DNA of 64,000 nucleotides from Pseudomonas palleroniana (GTDB lineage: Bacteria > Pseudomonadota > Gammaproteobacteria > Pseudomonadales > Pseudomonadaceae): positions 31,080 to 95,079 of the forward strand of contig NZ_PYWX01000010.1 in assembly GCF_003031675.1 (NCBI RefSeq). The letters are read 5' to 3'. How positions within the stretch are numbered: position 1 is the stretch's first letter; each line of letters opens with the position of its first letter. The position numbers were made by a program, and so were the translations under genes. The notes under the pieces are model-generated. The model saw only the letters and a list, made by a program, of their open reading frames with translations, had not been told where the DNA came from and did no database searches. Shown one piece after another: positions 28,410-39,891 of this stretch.

Positions 28410-29420
28410 TCAGTCGATCAACTGAGCCTCGCGCAACGCAGTGAGCGCCACCAACCAACGCGGGTCCTGCTTGTAGTCCGTCGATGCAATCGCCTGGCCA
28501 CGCATGCGTGCAATGCGGGCCGATGGCTTGACCTTCATACGCTGTGCCGCGCTGAGTGCAAGCTCGGCGGCGGCACGATCGTTACACACCAACCCCATGT
28601 CGCAACCCGCTGTCAGCGCCGCTTCAATACGGCTCGCAGCGTCGCCCACCACGTGCGCCCCAGCCATGGACAGGTCATCGCTGAAGATGACCCCGTCGAA
28701 CTGCAATTCGCCGCGCAGGATGTCCTGCAACCAGCGTCGCGAGAAACCGGCGGGCTGGGAATCCACTTGCGGATAAATCACGTGCGCAGGCATCACTGCC
28801 GCCAACTGCTTGCTCAGGCGTGCGAAAGGCACCAGGTCATTGTTGCGAATCTGTTCCAGGCTGCGTTCGTCATTGGGAATAGCAACGTGGGAATCAGCCT
28901 CAGCCCAACCGTGCCCCGGGAAGTGTTTACCGGTAGCGGCCATGCCGGCGCTGTTCATGCCCCGGATAAACGCCCCGGCGAGCACGGCCGCACGCTCGGG
29001 GTCAGCCTCGAAGGAGCGCGTGCCGACCACGGCGCTGCGCTGGTAATCCAGATCCAGTACCGGGGCAAAGCTCAGGTCAAGGCCCACAGCCAGCACCTCA
29101 GTTGCCATGATCCAGCCACACTGCTCGGCCAGGTATTCGGCATTGGGGTTATCCGCCAAGGCGCGCATCGCCGGCAAACGCACGAAGCCTTGGCGCAGGC
29201 GCTGCACGCGACCGCCCTCCTGGTCGACCGCCAGCAGCAAATCCGGGCGCACCGCACGGATGGCCGCGCTCAGCTCGCGGACCTGGCGCGGATGCTCGAT
29301 ATTGCGTGCAAAAATGATCAGCCCACCCACTTCCGGCTGACGCAACAGGTGACGATCCTCGGCCGTCAGCCAGGTACCGGCAACGTCGACCATCAAAGAA
29401 CCTTGCAGGGCAGCAGTCAT
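28410..29420 (-). CDS. nagZ: Beta-N-acetylhexosaminidase NagZ
   Basis: A 336-residue cytosolic glycoside hydrolase family 3 enzyme. It removes N-acetylglucosamine from anhydromuropeptides during peptidoglycan recycling. Motifs: GGLIIFARN near 33, AVDQEGGRVQRL, the diagnostic KHFPGHGWAEADSH with the catalytic His/Asp loop, and the nucleophile region GVIFSDDLSMAGA. AAGGAAGG precedes ATG 29420. It follows psrA in the same direction after a 153-bp gap with a long hairpin. In other pseudomonads NagZ influences AmpC induction through recycled muropeptides. Confidence 0.96.
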   Translation of the reverse strand: MTAALQGSLMVDVAGTWLTAEDRHLLRQPEVGGLIIFARNIEHPRQVRELSAAIRAVRPDLLLAVDQEGGRVQRLRQGFVRLPAMRALADNPNAEYLAEQCGWIMATEVLAVGLDLSFAPVLDLDYQRSAVVGTRSFEADPERAAVLAGAFIRGMNSAGMAATGKHFPGHGWAEADSHVAIPNDERSLEQIRNNDLVPFARLSKQLAAVMPAHVIYPQVDSQPAGFSRRWLQDILRGELQFDGVIFSDDLSMAGAHVVGDAASRIEAALTAGCDMGLVCNDRAAAELALSAAQRMKVKPSARIARMRGQAIASTDYKQDPRWLVALTALREAQLID

Positions 29421-29443
29421 AAACCTTCCTTAAATAACGCACA

Positions 29444-29503
29444 CAACCCGTTGCCCTCACGCAGCCCCCTTCATACTGGGCGCTGAGTGAAAGCAACGGG
29501 TTG
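29444..29503 (-). other. Long interrupted hairpin between psrA and nagZ
   Basis: A perfect 11-base inverted repeat (CAACCCGTTGC / GCAACGGGTTG) encloses further pairing TCAC-CAGC with GCTG-GTGA. It would form an extended stem-loop of about 60 nucleotides just upstream of the nagZ ribosome binding site. No T-tract after it on the nagZ strand. Confidence 0.5.
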
Positions 29504-29573
29504 CGAGTCAATAGCTGAAATCGGCATGGTGGCTAGCTTAGCGGATGCCAGCAGCCAAGCACACCCGGCACGG

Positions 29574-30281
29574 TCATGCTTTGGCGACGGCCGGTGTCGA
29601 TTTGCTGCGAGGACGCAATTGGGCGGCAGCCATGGCTTGATCGGTCACACCGGTTTCAGCACGCATGCCGGCGGCGAGAAATGGCACCATCAGGCGCATC
29701 ACCTGCTCGATGGATGTGTTGACGCCGAAATCGGTCTCGGCAATGGCGCGCAATGCCTTGATCCCGGACATGCTGAACGCGGCGGCACCGAGCATGAAGT
29801 GCACACGCCAGAACAATTCGATCGGCGGAATACGTGGGGCGGCTTCATTGACCAACAACATGTAACGGCGAAATACCTTGCCGTACATATCTTCAAGATA
29901 ACGCCGCAGGTGGCCCTGACTCTGGCTGAACGCCAGGCCTAACAGGCGCATGAAAATCGACAGGTCGTTGCCGCTGCGCGGTTGCACCACCAGCGCCTGT
30001 TCAACCAGGATTTCCAGCAGGTCTTCCAGGCTTGGCTTGTTTTCCGGCTTGGTCTGGCGACGCTCCAGTTCACGGTCGAGGCTGGCGCAGAACGGCCCCA
30101 GGAAGCGCGAGAATACCGCCTGGATCAGGGCTTTTTTCGAGCCGAAATGGTAATTCACTGCCGCGAGGTTGACCCCAGCCTTGCTGGTGATCAGACGCAA
30201 TGAGGTTTCAGCAAATCCTTTTTCCGCGAACAACTGCTCGGCAGCATCGAGAATGCGTTCAACGGTTTCCGACTGGGCCAT
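29574..30281 (-). CDS. psrA: TetR-family fatty-acid-responsive regulator PsrA
   Basis: A 235-residue TetR repressor. The N-terminal helix-turn-helix runs from ILDAAEQLFAEKGFAETSLR to GVNLAAVNYHFGSKKALI (about residues 10-55). The C-terminal ligand domain matches PsrA in length. In Pseudomonas it binds long-chain acyl groups and controls beta-oxidation genes and rpoS. ATG 30281 is selected because GGAG precedes it; earlier in-frame codons lie inside the operator. Two PsrA-type operators lie 16-42 bases upstream, indicating autoregulation, and a matching pair precedes fadB in this window. Confidence 0.94.
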   Translation of the reverse strand: MAQSETVERILDAAEQLFAEKGFAETSLRLITSKAGVNLAAVNYHFGSKKALIQAVFSRFLGPFCASLDRELERRQTKPENKPSLEDLLEILVEQALVVQPRSGNDLSIFMRLLGLAFSQSQGHLRRYLEDMYGKVFRRYMLLVNEAAPRIPPIELFWRVHFMLGAAAFSMSGIKALRAIAETDFGVNTSIEQVMRLMVPFLAAGMRAETGVTDQAMAAAQLRPRSKSTPAVAKA

Positions 30282-30296
30282 GGCTACTCCGCCTGA

Positions 30297-30323
30297 CAAA
30301 CACTTGTTTGAAACATACGTTTC
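30297..30323. promoter_or_regulatory. Two adjacent PsrA operators upstream of psrA
   Basis: CAAACACTTGTTTG (30297-30310) and GAAACATACGTTTC (30310-30323) both fit the known PsrA consensus (G/C)AAAC-N4-GTTT(G/C) perfectly. They share base 30310, so their centres are 13 bp apart. Confidence 0.85.
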
Positions 30324-30498
30324 AGAGTATGTCTTGTCAAGCCTGCGGTCCATTTTCCGGCCGGGCAGTCACCTGTTTCAGCGCTATTTAATCACATCCT
30401 TGCGGCTCTATAGGCAGCGCTGTCGCTGCCCTGCAGGCGCACCGACAAATGACCGTCCAGCGGAGCGCTCGAAAAGGATGATTGCCAAGCGCAGTCCA

Positions 30499-30514
30499 CT
30501 GTATATAATCCCAG
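30499..30514. promoter_or_regulatory. LexA box 1
   Basis: CTGTATATAATCCCAG fits CTG-N10-CAG with an AT-rich centre, 30 bases before the lexA start. Confidence 0.85.
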
Positions 30515-30517
30515 TCA

Positions 30518-30533
30518 CTGTATAAAAAGACAG
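30518..30533. promoter_or_regulatory. LexA box 2
   Basis: CTGTATAAAAAGACAG fits CTG-N10-CAG and ends 10 bases before the lexA ATG, so it overlaps the ribosome binding region. Centres of the two boxes are 19 bp apart. Confidence 0.85.
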
Positions 30534-30543
30534 AGCGATCAAC

Positions 30544-31152
30544 ATGCTAAAACTGACGCCACGCCAAGCTGAGATTCTGGCTTTTATCAAGCGCTGCCTC
30601 GATGACAACGGCTACCCGCCGACCCGAGCGGAAATTGCGCTGGAACTGGGATTCAAGTCTCCCAACGCCGCCGAAGAACACCTCAAGGCCCTCGCTCGCA
30701 AAGGCGCGATCGAGATGACCCCAGGCGCTTCACGCGGTATCCGCATCCCTGGCTTCGAAGCCAAGGCCGATGAGTCGACGCTACCCATTATCGGCCGCGT
30801 CGCTGCTGGCGCGCCGATCCTGGCGCAGCAGCACGTCGAGGAGTCCTGCAACATCAACCCGACCTTCTTCCATCCGCGCGCCGACTACCTGTTACGGGTT
30901 CAAGGCATGAGCATGAAGGATGTGGGTATTTTCGACGGAGACCTGCTGGCCGTCCATACCACCCGCGAAGCCCGTAATGGCCAGATCATCGTCGCGCGTA
31001 TTGGCGATGAAGTGACCGTCAAACGCTTCAAGCGCGAAGGCAGCAAGGTCTGGCTTATAGCCGAAAACCCTGAGTTCGCCCCGATCGAAGTCAACCTGAA
31101 AGATCAGGACCTGGTGATCGAAGGCCTGAGCGTCGGCGTCATTCGCCGCTAA
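30544..31152 (+). CDS. lexA: SOS repressor LexA
   Basis: A 202-residue repressor. The N-terminal winged helix-turn-helix ([20 protein letters not shown] to [12 protein letters not shown]) is followed by the self-cleavage site Ala88-Gly89 in RVAAGAP. The catalytic dyad is Ser123 (QGMSMKD) and Lys160 (EVTVKRF). All key residues are intact. Two LexA boxes upstream provide autoregulation, and sulA follows 10 bases after the stop. DNA damage with RecA filament formation should induce both genes. Confidence 0.98.
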   Translation: MLKLTPRQAEILAFIKRCLDDNGYPPTRAEIALELGFKSPNAAEEHLKALARKGAIEMTPGASRGIRIPGFEAKADESTLPIIGRVAAGAPILAQQHVEESCNINPTFFHPRADYLLRVQGMSMKDVGIFDGDLLAVHTTREARNGQIIVARIGDEVTVKRFKREGSKVWLIAENPEFAPIEVNLKDQDLVIEGLSVGVIRR

Positions 31153-31162
31153 AGGAGGCACC

Positions 31163-31636
31163 ATGCAGCTCGTGCACACCCCACAGCACACTCAACTGTC
31201 GCTGTTCGAGGCCTTCATGGCCCAACCTCTTGTGCCAATCCTCAAGGAAGCGGTCGAAGCGCCTTGGAGCGCCGAACCTGAGGCGTTCAGCGAGCTGTCG
31301 TTGCGCGGTGCTGCCGAGAGCTGCCTGAACCTGCTGGCGCCGATCCTTCGCGAATTAAGCGAGGAGAAAGACGCGCGCTGGCTGACGCTGATCGCCCCGC
31401 CCGCCAGCCTGACCCAGGCCTGGCTGCGGGACGCCGGCCTCAACCGCGAACGCATCCTGCTGTTGCAACCGCGCGGTACGCAAAGTGCCCAGCAATTGAC
31501 CTGTGAAGCTTTGCGACTGGGCCGTAGCCATACAGTCGTCAGCTGGTTGAACCCACTGAACGCTAGCGCAAAGCAACAGTTGATCAATGCCGCACGTGAA
31601 GGCGACGCGCAAAGCTTGAATATTCGATTAGGGTAA
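31163..31636 (+). CDS. sulA: SOS cell-division inhibitor SulA
   Basis: A 157-residue protein. The SulA core is visible: LLAPILRELSEEKDARWLTLIAPP, then LTQAWLRDAGLNRERILLLQ and VVSWLNPL. It blocks FtsZ polymerisation during SOS. AAAGGAGG lies seven bases before ATG 31163, an excellent site. Its place directly after lexA, sharing the LexA-controlled promoter, is the pseudomonad arrangement, unlike the separate sulA of E. coli. A run of eleven G residues lies 24 bases after the stop. Confidence 0.93.
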   Translation: MQLVHTPQHTQLSLFEAFMAQPLVPILKEAVEAPWSAEPEAFSELSLRGAAESCLNLLAPILRELSEEKDARWLTLIAPPASLTQAWLRDAGLNRERILLLQPRGTQSAQQLTCEALRLGRSHTVVSWLNPLNASAKQQLINAAREGDAQSLNIRLG

Positions 31637-31659
31637 AAGCGGGATGCTGCATTCAATGC

Positions 31660-31670
31660 GGGGGGGGGGG
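31660..31670. repeat. Poly-G tract of eleven bases
   Basis: Eleven consecutive G flanked by the short direct repeats TTCAATGC on both sides. Lies between sulA and a REP pair. Confidence 0.8.
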
Positions 31671-31689
31671 ACTTTCAATGCCGGGGGCT

Positions 31690-31860
31690 GTAGTGAGCGG
31701 GCTTGCCCCGCGCTGGGCTGCGAAGCGGCCCCAAATTGAACAACGCGATACATCAGAAACCAAGCGATCTTAAATCGACCAACGCACTACATCAGTAACT
31801 AAGCGACACCTGGTTTTGGGGCTGCTTCGCAGCCCAGCGCGGGGCAAGCCCGCTCACTAC
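31690..31860. repeat. Family-B REP inverted pair with duplicated spacer
   Basis: Arms GTAGTGAGCGGGCTTGCCCC ... and reverse complement bound a 171-base element. Between the arms a unit of about 39 bases beginning CAACGC is present twice (31741 and 31780) in diverged form. Other family-B copies in the window have a single unit. Confidence 0.85.
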
Positions 31861-31916
31861 AAAAACCGCGCCCACAGGAAGGGATCAGTTAAAACCGCAC
31901 AGTCCAAAAGCAGGAA

Positions 31917-32150
31917 TCAGTGAAGCACGCGTGGCCCATCTTCCTTCTCTGGCTCGCCTTCCGCCAGACGACCAGCCATCTGTACGCCCACGCTCAACAT
32001 GGCTTTAGCCACTTCCACGTGCTGGCCTTGCAGGAACGCTTTTGCGTCCTCGGAAAAATCCAGAATAACCAGAGAACCCTCGTCCTCAGCGCGGCGCAGC
32101 TCGATTCGACCGTCAGGCAACTCGACAATTTCCAGAAAGGACGTTGGCAT
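31917..32150 (-). CDS. Small conserved protein of unknown function
   Basis: A 77-residue acidic protein. It begins MPTSFLEIVELPDGRIELRR and ends in the charged tail EPEKEDGPRVLH. Conserved in pseudomonads downstream of lexA-sulA on the opposite strand. No domain recognised; likely soluble. ATG 32150 has GGAGA ten bases before it. The frame is open to upstream ATG codons at 32189 and 32270, which lack sites. Convergent with sulA, 131 bases after the DUF6586 gene in the same direction. Confidence 0.7.
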   Translation of the reverse strand: MPTSFLEIVELPDGRIELRRAEDEGSLVILDFSEDAKAFLQGQHVEVAKAMLSVGVQMAGRLAEGEPEKEDGPRVLH

Positions 32151-32280
32151 AAAAATGTGTTCTCCACGAAAGGCCAGGATTATATCAGTCATCCACCCAG
32201 CCCCGCAGAGGTTCTGAAGAGGTTTCTTTACAGCTTGATGAACGGTGCTTTGTGCTGTGCACCCGAACAATAGGGGTGCC

Positions 32281-32802
32281 TCAGCACTCGTTCAACCCTT
32301 CCCGAAACCGCAAGGCCATCTTTTTCAGCTCCTGACGCCAGCTTTCCAGCTCTTCGCGGCTCAATGGCTTGGGTTCATCATCTTCCAGGGCAACCGCCAC
32401 AATCAGCGGCTGGGTCACATCGCCCTTGGGCACGTGGCGAACCCGTGGCGGCTGGAACATATCAGCATGAGCCTTGAGCAGGCGGGCGACCCAACTGTCA
32501 GGGTTTTGAGCCATTTCTACCAATTCCGCCAGTTCCGGGATGGCCATGGCTTCCAGCACTTGCGGGCTCATGATCATCTCTGCACGAGGTGAGCCGGCCT
32601 GGGGCAGGCGATAGAACCCGGCAATTTCATGGCACAGCCCCAGCAAGGCGCCGTACAGATGAAACAGTGCGGCCTCACGCCCCGCCTGGACCAGCGCGAT
32701 GGCGTTCATCTCTTTCCCTTCCTCGGCGCGGCCAAGGGCATCCAGGGACAAACCCGCGAAGTAAATTTTCTGGTTGGTACGGGTATAGAGTTCGTTGGCC
32801 AT
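32281..32802 (-). CDS. DUF6586 family protein
   Basis: A 173-residue soluble protein. The conserved N-terminus MANELYTRTNQKIYFAGLSL is followed by helices and an acidic hinge (ALEDDEPKPLSREELE), then a helical C-terminus (WRQELKKMALRFREGL). Function unknown. ATG 32802 gives the family start; the longer open frame runs into a REP half-element. Lies between topA and the small gene above, as in other Pseudomonas genomes. Confidence 0.78.
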   Translation of the reverse strand: MANELYTRTNQKIYFAGLSLDALGRAEEGKEMNAIALVQAGREAALFHLYGALLGLCHEIAGFYRLPQAGSPRAEMIMSPQVLEAMAIPELAELVEMAQNPDSWVARLLKAHADMFQPPRVRHVPKGDVTQPLIVAVALEDDEPKPLSREELESWRQELKKMALRFREGLNEC

Positions 32803-32846
32803 AAAGGCAGTCTCCACAACGAATAGAACGTGATGCCGGCTACGTT

Positions 32847-32866
32847 TGGAGCGGGCTTGCTCGCAA
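32847..32866. repeat. Single family-C REP half-element
   Basis: TGGAGCGGGCTTGCTCGCAA, one arm of the family whose full pair is at 50550-50637. Confidence 0.6.
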
Positions 32867-32931
32867 AAACCTGAGGACGCCATTATGTACCTGGCTTCCC
32901 GCGTTATCGTTAACGATTTTCGCGAGCTCAA

Positions 32932-32965
32932 CACAAAAAAGGCCGCCCATGCAGGCGGCCTTTGT
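32932..32965 (-). terminator. Intrinsic terminator of topA
   Basis: On the minus strand GGCCGCC, loop, GGCGGCC followed by six T and TGTGTT; 20 bases after the topA stop. Confidence 0.9.
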
Positions 32966-32983
32966 CTTTCACGGATCAGTGGA

Positions 32984-35605
32984 TCAAGCGCCCTGACGCT
33001 TGTCCTCCACCTTCCACTTGCCGCCGTCGTAGAACGCTTTCCAGCCGGTAGGCTTGCCGTCCACCTCGGTCTGCACGTACTGCTCCTTGGTCTTGCGGCT
33101 GTAGCGGATCACGGCCGGGCGACCGTCCGGATCTTTCTTCGGCGCTTCACACAGGAAGTGGTACTTCGGATCGATTTCATCCTTGTGCGGCACGATCTCC
33201 AGCACCAGCGGCGCACGGGTCTCGCGGTTTTTCGGGAACTGGCTGGCCGCCAGGAACAGGCCCGAAGCCCCGTCACGCAGGATGTAGGTGTCGTTGACCT
33301 TCTCGCACTTGAGCTCAGGCATCTTCACCGGGTCCATCTTCGGCGGCGCCGCATCGCCGCTCTTCAGCAGCTTGCGGGTGTTTTTGCAGGTCGGGTTGGT
33401 GCAACCGAAGAACTTGCCGAAACGGCCAGTCTTGAGCTGCATCTCACTGCCGCACTTATCGCATTCCAGGCTCGGGCCTTCGTAGCCCTTGATGCGGTAG
33501 GTACCTTCTTCGATCTCGTAGCCATTGCAATCGGGGTTGTTACCGCAGATGTGCAGCTTGTGCTTCTCATCCAGCAGGTAAGCGTCCATCGCCGTGCTGC
33601 AGATCGGGCAGCGGTGCTTGCCACGCAGGACCAGCGACTCGGATTCGCCCTCATCATCGGCGGCAATTTCATCGCCCGGCACCAGGTTGACCGTCGCCTT
33701 GCAGCGTTCTTTTGGCGGCAGGCTGTAGCCCGAGCAACCGAGGAATACGCCGGTAGAGGCCGTACGAATCTGCATCGGCCGCCCGCAGGTCTGGCACGGG
33801 ATGTCGGTCATCACCGGCTGGTTGGCACGCATGCCGCTCTCAGGGCTTTCGGCCACTTCGAGTTTTTTCTTGAAGTCGCCGTAGAACTCGTCGAGGACGT
33901 TTTTCCAGTCGCGCTCGCCCTGGGCCACGTCATCGAGGTTCTCCTCCATGCCGGCAGTGAAGCCGTAGTCCATCAGGTTGGAGAAGCTCTCGGACAACCG
34001 TTCGGTGACGATGTCGCCCATTTTTTCCGAATAGAAGCGACGGTTATGCAGCGCCACATAGCCGCGGTCCTGGATGGTGGAGATGATCGCGGCGTAGGTC
34101 GAAGGACGACCGATACCCCGTTTTTCCATCTCTTTTACCAGGCTGGCTTCCGAATAACGCGCCGGCGGCTTGGTGAAGTGCTGGGACGGGTCGAGCTTGA
34201 TCAACTTCAGGCTGTCGCCCTGGGCCATGTCCGGCAGCACATCGTCGTCGCCAGGCTTGGCAATCTGCGGCATGACACGGGTGTAGCCGTCGAACTTGAG
34301 GATACGGCCCTTGGCACGCAGCTCGAAGTCGGAAGCCGCCACGGTGACCGTGGTGGACAGGTATTGCGCCGGCAGCATCTGGCAGGCCAGGAACTGGCGC
34401 CAGATCAGCTCATAGAGGCGCTCAGCATCGCGCTCCATGCCGCTCAGCTTGGCGGGCGTGGTATTGGCGTCGGACGGACGAATCGCTTCGTGAGCCTCCT
34501 GGGCGCCTTCCTTGCTGCTGTAGACGTTCGGCTTCTCCGGCAGGTACTTGTTGCCGAACTCGCTTTCAATATAGGTACGCGCCATTGCCACCGCGTCCAC
34601 CGACAGGTTGGTGGAGTCGGTACGCATATACGTGATGTAGCCGGCCTCATACAGACGCTGGGCCATCATCATGGTTTTCTTCACACCGAAGCCCAGGCGG
34701 TTGCTCGCGGCCTGCTGCAGGGTGGAGGTGATGAACGGAGCCGACGGCTTGCTGCTGGTCGGTTTGTCTTCACGCTTGACGATGCTGTAGCTGGAAGCCT
34801 TGAGCTTTTCCAGCGCGGCCATGGCCTGGGCTTCGTTCAGCGGCTTGAACGCCTCGCCTTTCTCACGGGCCACTTCAAAGCGCACACTCGCGCCTTTGGC
34901 GGTGCCCAGGTCGGCGTGGACTTCCCAGTACTCTTCGGGGTTGAACGCACGGATCTCGCGCTCACGCTCCACCACCAGTTTCACCGCGACCGATTGCACA
35001 CGACCAGCGGACAGGCCACGGGCGATCTTCGCCCACAGCAGTGGCGAGACCATGTAACCCACCACGCGGTCAAGGAAACGCCGCGCCTGCTGCGCATTGA
35101 CCCGGTCGATGTCCAGCTCGCCCGGCTGGGAGAAGGCTTCCTGGATGGCTTTCTTGGTGATTTCGTTGAACACCACACGCTTGTAGCGGCTGTCGTCACC
35201 GCCGATGGCTTCCCGCAGGTGCCAGGCAATGGCTTCCCCTTCGCGGTCCAAGTCCGTTGCGAGATAGATGGTGTCAGCATCCTTGGCGAGCCGGCGCAGC
35301 TCTTCGATGACCTTTTCCTTGCCCGGAAGGATTTCGTACTTGGCCTTCCAGCCATGATCCGGGTCCACACCCATGCGCGAGACCAGTTGCTTGCGCGCTT
35401 TCTCTTTAGGGGTGAGCACCGGACCTTCGCCCGCAGCCGCCTTGCCGCGCTTGGCGGCAGGCTCCTTGCTGGCGCTAGCCGAACCGCTGGTGGGCAGGTC
35501 TCGGATATGGCCGATACTCGACTTCACCACGTACTCGTTGCCCAAGTACTTGTTGATGGTCTTGGCCTTAGCCGGGGATTCCACAATGACCAGCGATTTG
35601 CCCAT
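32984..35605 (-). CDS. topA: DNA topoisomerase I
   Basis: An 873-residue type IA topoisomerase that relaxes negative supercoils. The TOPRIM domain begins [20 protein letters not shown], with metal-binding [19 protein letters not shown]. The active-site tyrosine is in [14 protein letters not shown]. Zinc-finger repeats follow ([36 protein letters not shown]) and a basic tail ends the protein. ATG 35605 is the conserved start. A Lys/Ala-rich insertion (about 40-60) sits early in the TOPRIM domain, as in other pseudomonads. Confidence 0.98.
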   Translation of the reverse strand: MGKSLVIVESPAKAKTINKYLGNEYVVKSSIGHIRDLPTSGSASASKEPAAKRGKAAAGEGPVLTPKEKARKQLVSRMGVDPDHGWKAKYEILPGKEKVIEELRRLAKDADTIYLATDLDREGEAIAWHLREAIGGDDSRYKRVVFNEITKKAIQEAFSQPGELDIDRVNAQQARRFLDRVVGYMVSPLLWAKIARGLSAGRVQSVAVKLVVEREREIRAFNPEEYWEVHADLGTAKGASVRFEVAREKGEAFKPLNEAQAMAALEKLKASSYSIVKREDKPTSSKPSAPFITSTLQQAASNRLGFGVKKTMMMAQRLYEAGYITYMRTDSTNLSVDAVAMARTYIESEFGNKYLPEKPNVYSSKEGAQEAHEAIRPSDANTTPAKLSGMERDAERLYELIWRQFLACQMLPAQYLSTTVTVAASDFELRAKGRILKFDGYTRVMPQIAKPGDDDVLPDMAQGDSLKLIKLDPSQHFTKPPARYSEASLVKEMEKRGIGRPSTYAAIISTIQDRGYVALHNRRFYSEKMGDIVTERLSESFSNLMDYGFTAGMEENLDDVAQGERDWKNVLDEFYGDFKKKLEVAESPESGMRANQPVMTDIPCQTCGRPMQIRTASTGVFLGCSGYSLPPKERCKATVNLVPGDEIAADDEGESESLVLRGKHRCPICSTAMDAYLLDEKHKLHICGNNPDCNGYEIEEGTYRIKGYEGPSLECDKCGSEMQLKTGRFGKFFGCTNPTCKNTRKLLKSGDAAPPKMDPVKMPELKCEKVNDTYILRDGASGLFLAASQFPKNRETRAPLVLEIVPHKDEIDPKYHFLCEAPKKDPDGRPAVIRYSRKTKEQYVQTEVDGKPTGWKAFYDGGKWKVEDKRQGA

Positions 35606-35719
35606 GGATCGGAAAATTCCTGAATTCGAGAAGTGAAAGGCAGTTGGCGCCTGTCGCGGCAACGCTATATATAGTGGCAACAAGGTGAGGTCAAGCGCAG
35701 CATTCTGCGCGGCCTGCCG

Positions 35720-35956
35720 TTATTGCCCTGAAAAAAGACTGGGTTCGGCCTGGACCAAAGCAAAGCGCGGGACCTGCTCGCCGTCAACCTCAACGGTCTC
35801 CAGGAACATGCTCAAGGGGCGCACCCAAAAGCCGTAATCGCCATACAGTGCTTGGTAGAACACCACTTCCTCTTCGGTCTCGGAGTGCCGTGCCACATTA
35901 AAAACGCGGTACTGCGGACCTTTATAATGCTGGTAGAGCCCTGGTTCGACTTTCAT
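35720..35956 (-). CDS. DUF1653 family protein
   Basis: A 78-residue protein with the DUF1653 pattern: MKVEPGLYQHYKGPQYRVF, then VVFYQALYGDYGFWVRPLSMF and the C-terminal FALV. Function unknown; a small single-domain fold. The leader on its strand contains a run of ten T residues. Between fadA and topA, all in the same direction; the fadBA terminator lies between it and fadA. Confidence 0.88.
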   Translation of the reverse strand: MKVEPGLYQHYKGPQYRVFNVARHSETEEEVVFYQALYGDYGFWVRPLSMFLETVEVDGEQVPRFALVQAEPSLFSGQ

Positions 35957-36004
35957 GCTCTGGCCCTCTTACAAAAATTTGTTAAAAAAAAAATACAAAC
36001 CCGC

Positions 36005-36040
36005 CAAAAAACAAAAACCGGGGCACTGGGCCCCGGCTTG
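36005..36040 (-). terminator. Intrinsic terminator of fadBA
   Basis: On the minus strand CCGGGGC, loop, GCCCCGG then TTTTTGTTTTTT; starts 15 bases after the fadA stop. Confidence 0.93.
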
Positions 36041-36054
36041 CGTCAACTCAACGC

Positions 36055-39407
<3,353 letters not shown>

Positions 39408-39556
39408 CAACTGATCTCCACGATATGGAAGCTGAACAGTACACATTGAACGCTGGCCTCTGGTTGGGCATTGATAGTTGCGTCAATGCTCACGCCAATC
39501 CGCCAGGCACACCCGCCAATGCGATAGTCGGGGTTCTGTATGAGCGGTCTGACAGA

Positions 39557-39583
39557 CAAACGCTCAATTCATACGCCCGTTTG
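39557..39583. promoter_or_regulatory. Two adjacent PsrA-like operators upstream of fadB
   Basis: CAAACGCTCAATTC (39557-39570) matches the PsrA consensus at 8 of 10 fixed positions and CATACGCCCGTTTG (39570-39583) at 9 of 10. The two sites share one base, the same 13-bp register as in the psrA promoter. Confidence 0.65.
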
Positions 39584-39733
39584 ATTTGGGTACGTCACCT
39601 TCATTCAATTCCGAGCAATTGTCAATCGCTCCGAAAGGCTAGTAAAAACGCGACTTTCCAGTCATTTCAGAACCTTTAGCCTAGGTGCGCCTCGCATCAA
39701 TATTCAAACATTCACGAAATCAATAAGAGAAAA

Positions 39734-39882
39734 GTTCTGGGAAAAGGCTGTACAGAACGGGATATGCCGCTAGGCTAGCGACAACCTTAATGCGCTGGAG
39801 AGAACATCCGTCGCGAGAGATACACAAAATTACCGGCCTGCCTGGCCAACTCCAGCCCGATGAACATGTCGGGCTTTTTATT
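39734..39882 (+). ncRNA. Candidate small RNA ahead of an orphan terminator
   Basis: A 5' stem GTTCTG...CAGAAC (39734-39758) and a 3' terminator bracket about 150 bases without coding sense. The 5' end is a guess. Alternatives are a terminator for a longer fadB-antisense transcript, or a chance structure. Confidence 0.22.
39854..39882 (+). terminator. Orphan intrinsic terminator
   Basis: AGCCCGA, eight-base loop, TCGGGCT followed by TTTTATT on the plus strand. Confidence 0.7.
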
Positions 39883-39891
39883 GCCTATTTT

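Larger units (their letters stand above)
39408..39891. other. 484-bp region upstream of fadB, with orphan terminator
   Basis: Holds the fadB promoter and the PsrA sites (39557-39583). The remaining part, to 39882, has no convincing ORF but ends in a plus-strand terminator with no plus-strand gene before it. The neighbouring gene at 39892 is on the minus strand and ends here. Confidence 0.6.

Noticed and set aside
31690..31860. CRISPR-like array because of repeated units
   Set aside because: Only two diverged units, no regular spacers, bounded by REP arms and no cas genes nearby.
32846..35623. 925-codon ORF antisense to topA
   Set aside because: Same reason: shadow of a strongly conserved gene in a high-GC genome.
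35984..35993. Slippage locus at a ten-A tract before the DUF1653 gene
   Set aside because: It lies in a non-coding leader next to a terminator; AT-rich promoter sequence explains it.
39425..39679. 84-codon ORF upstream of fadB
   Set aside because: It spans the fadB promoter and PsrA sites, has no start signal and no recognisable protein features.
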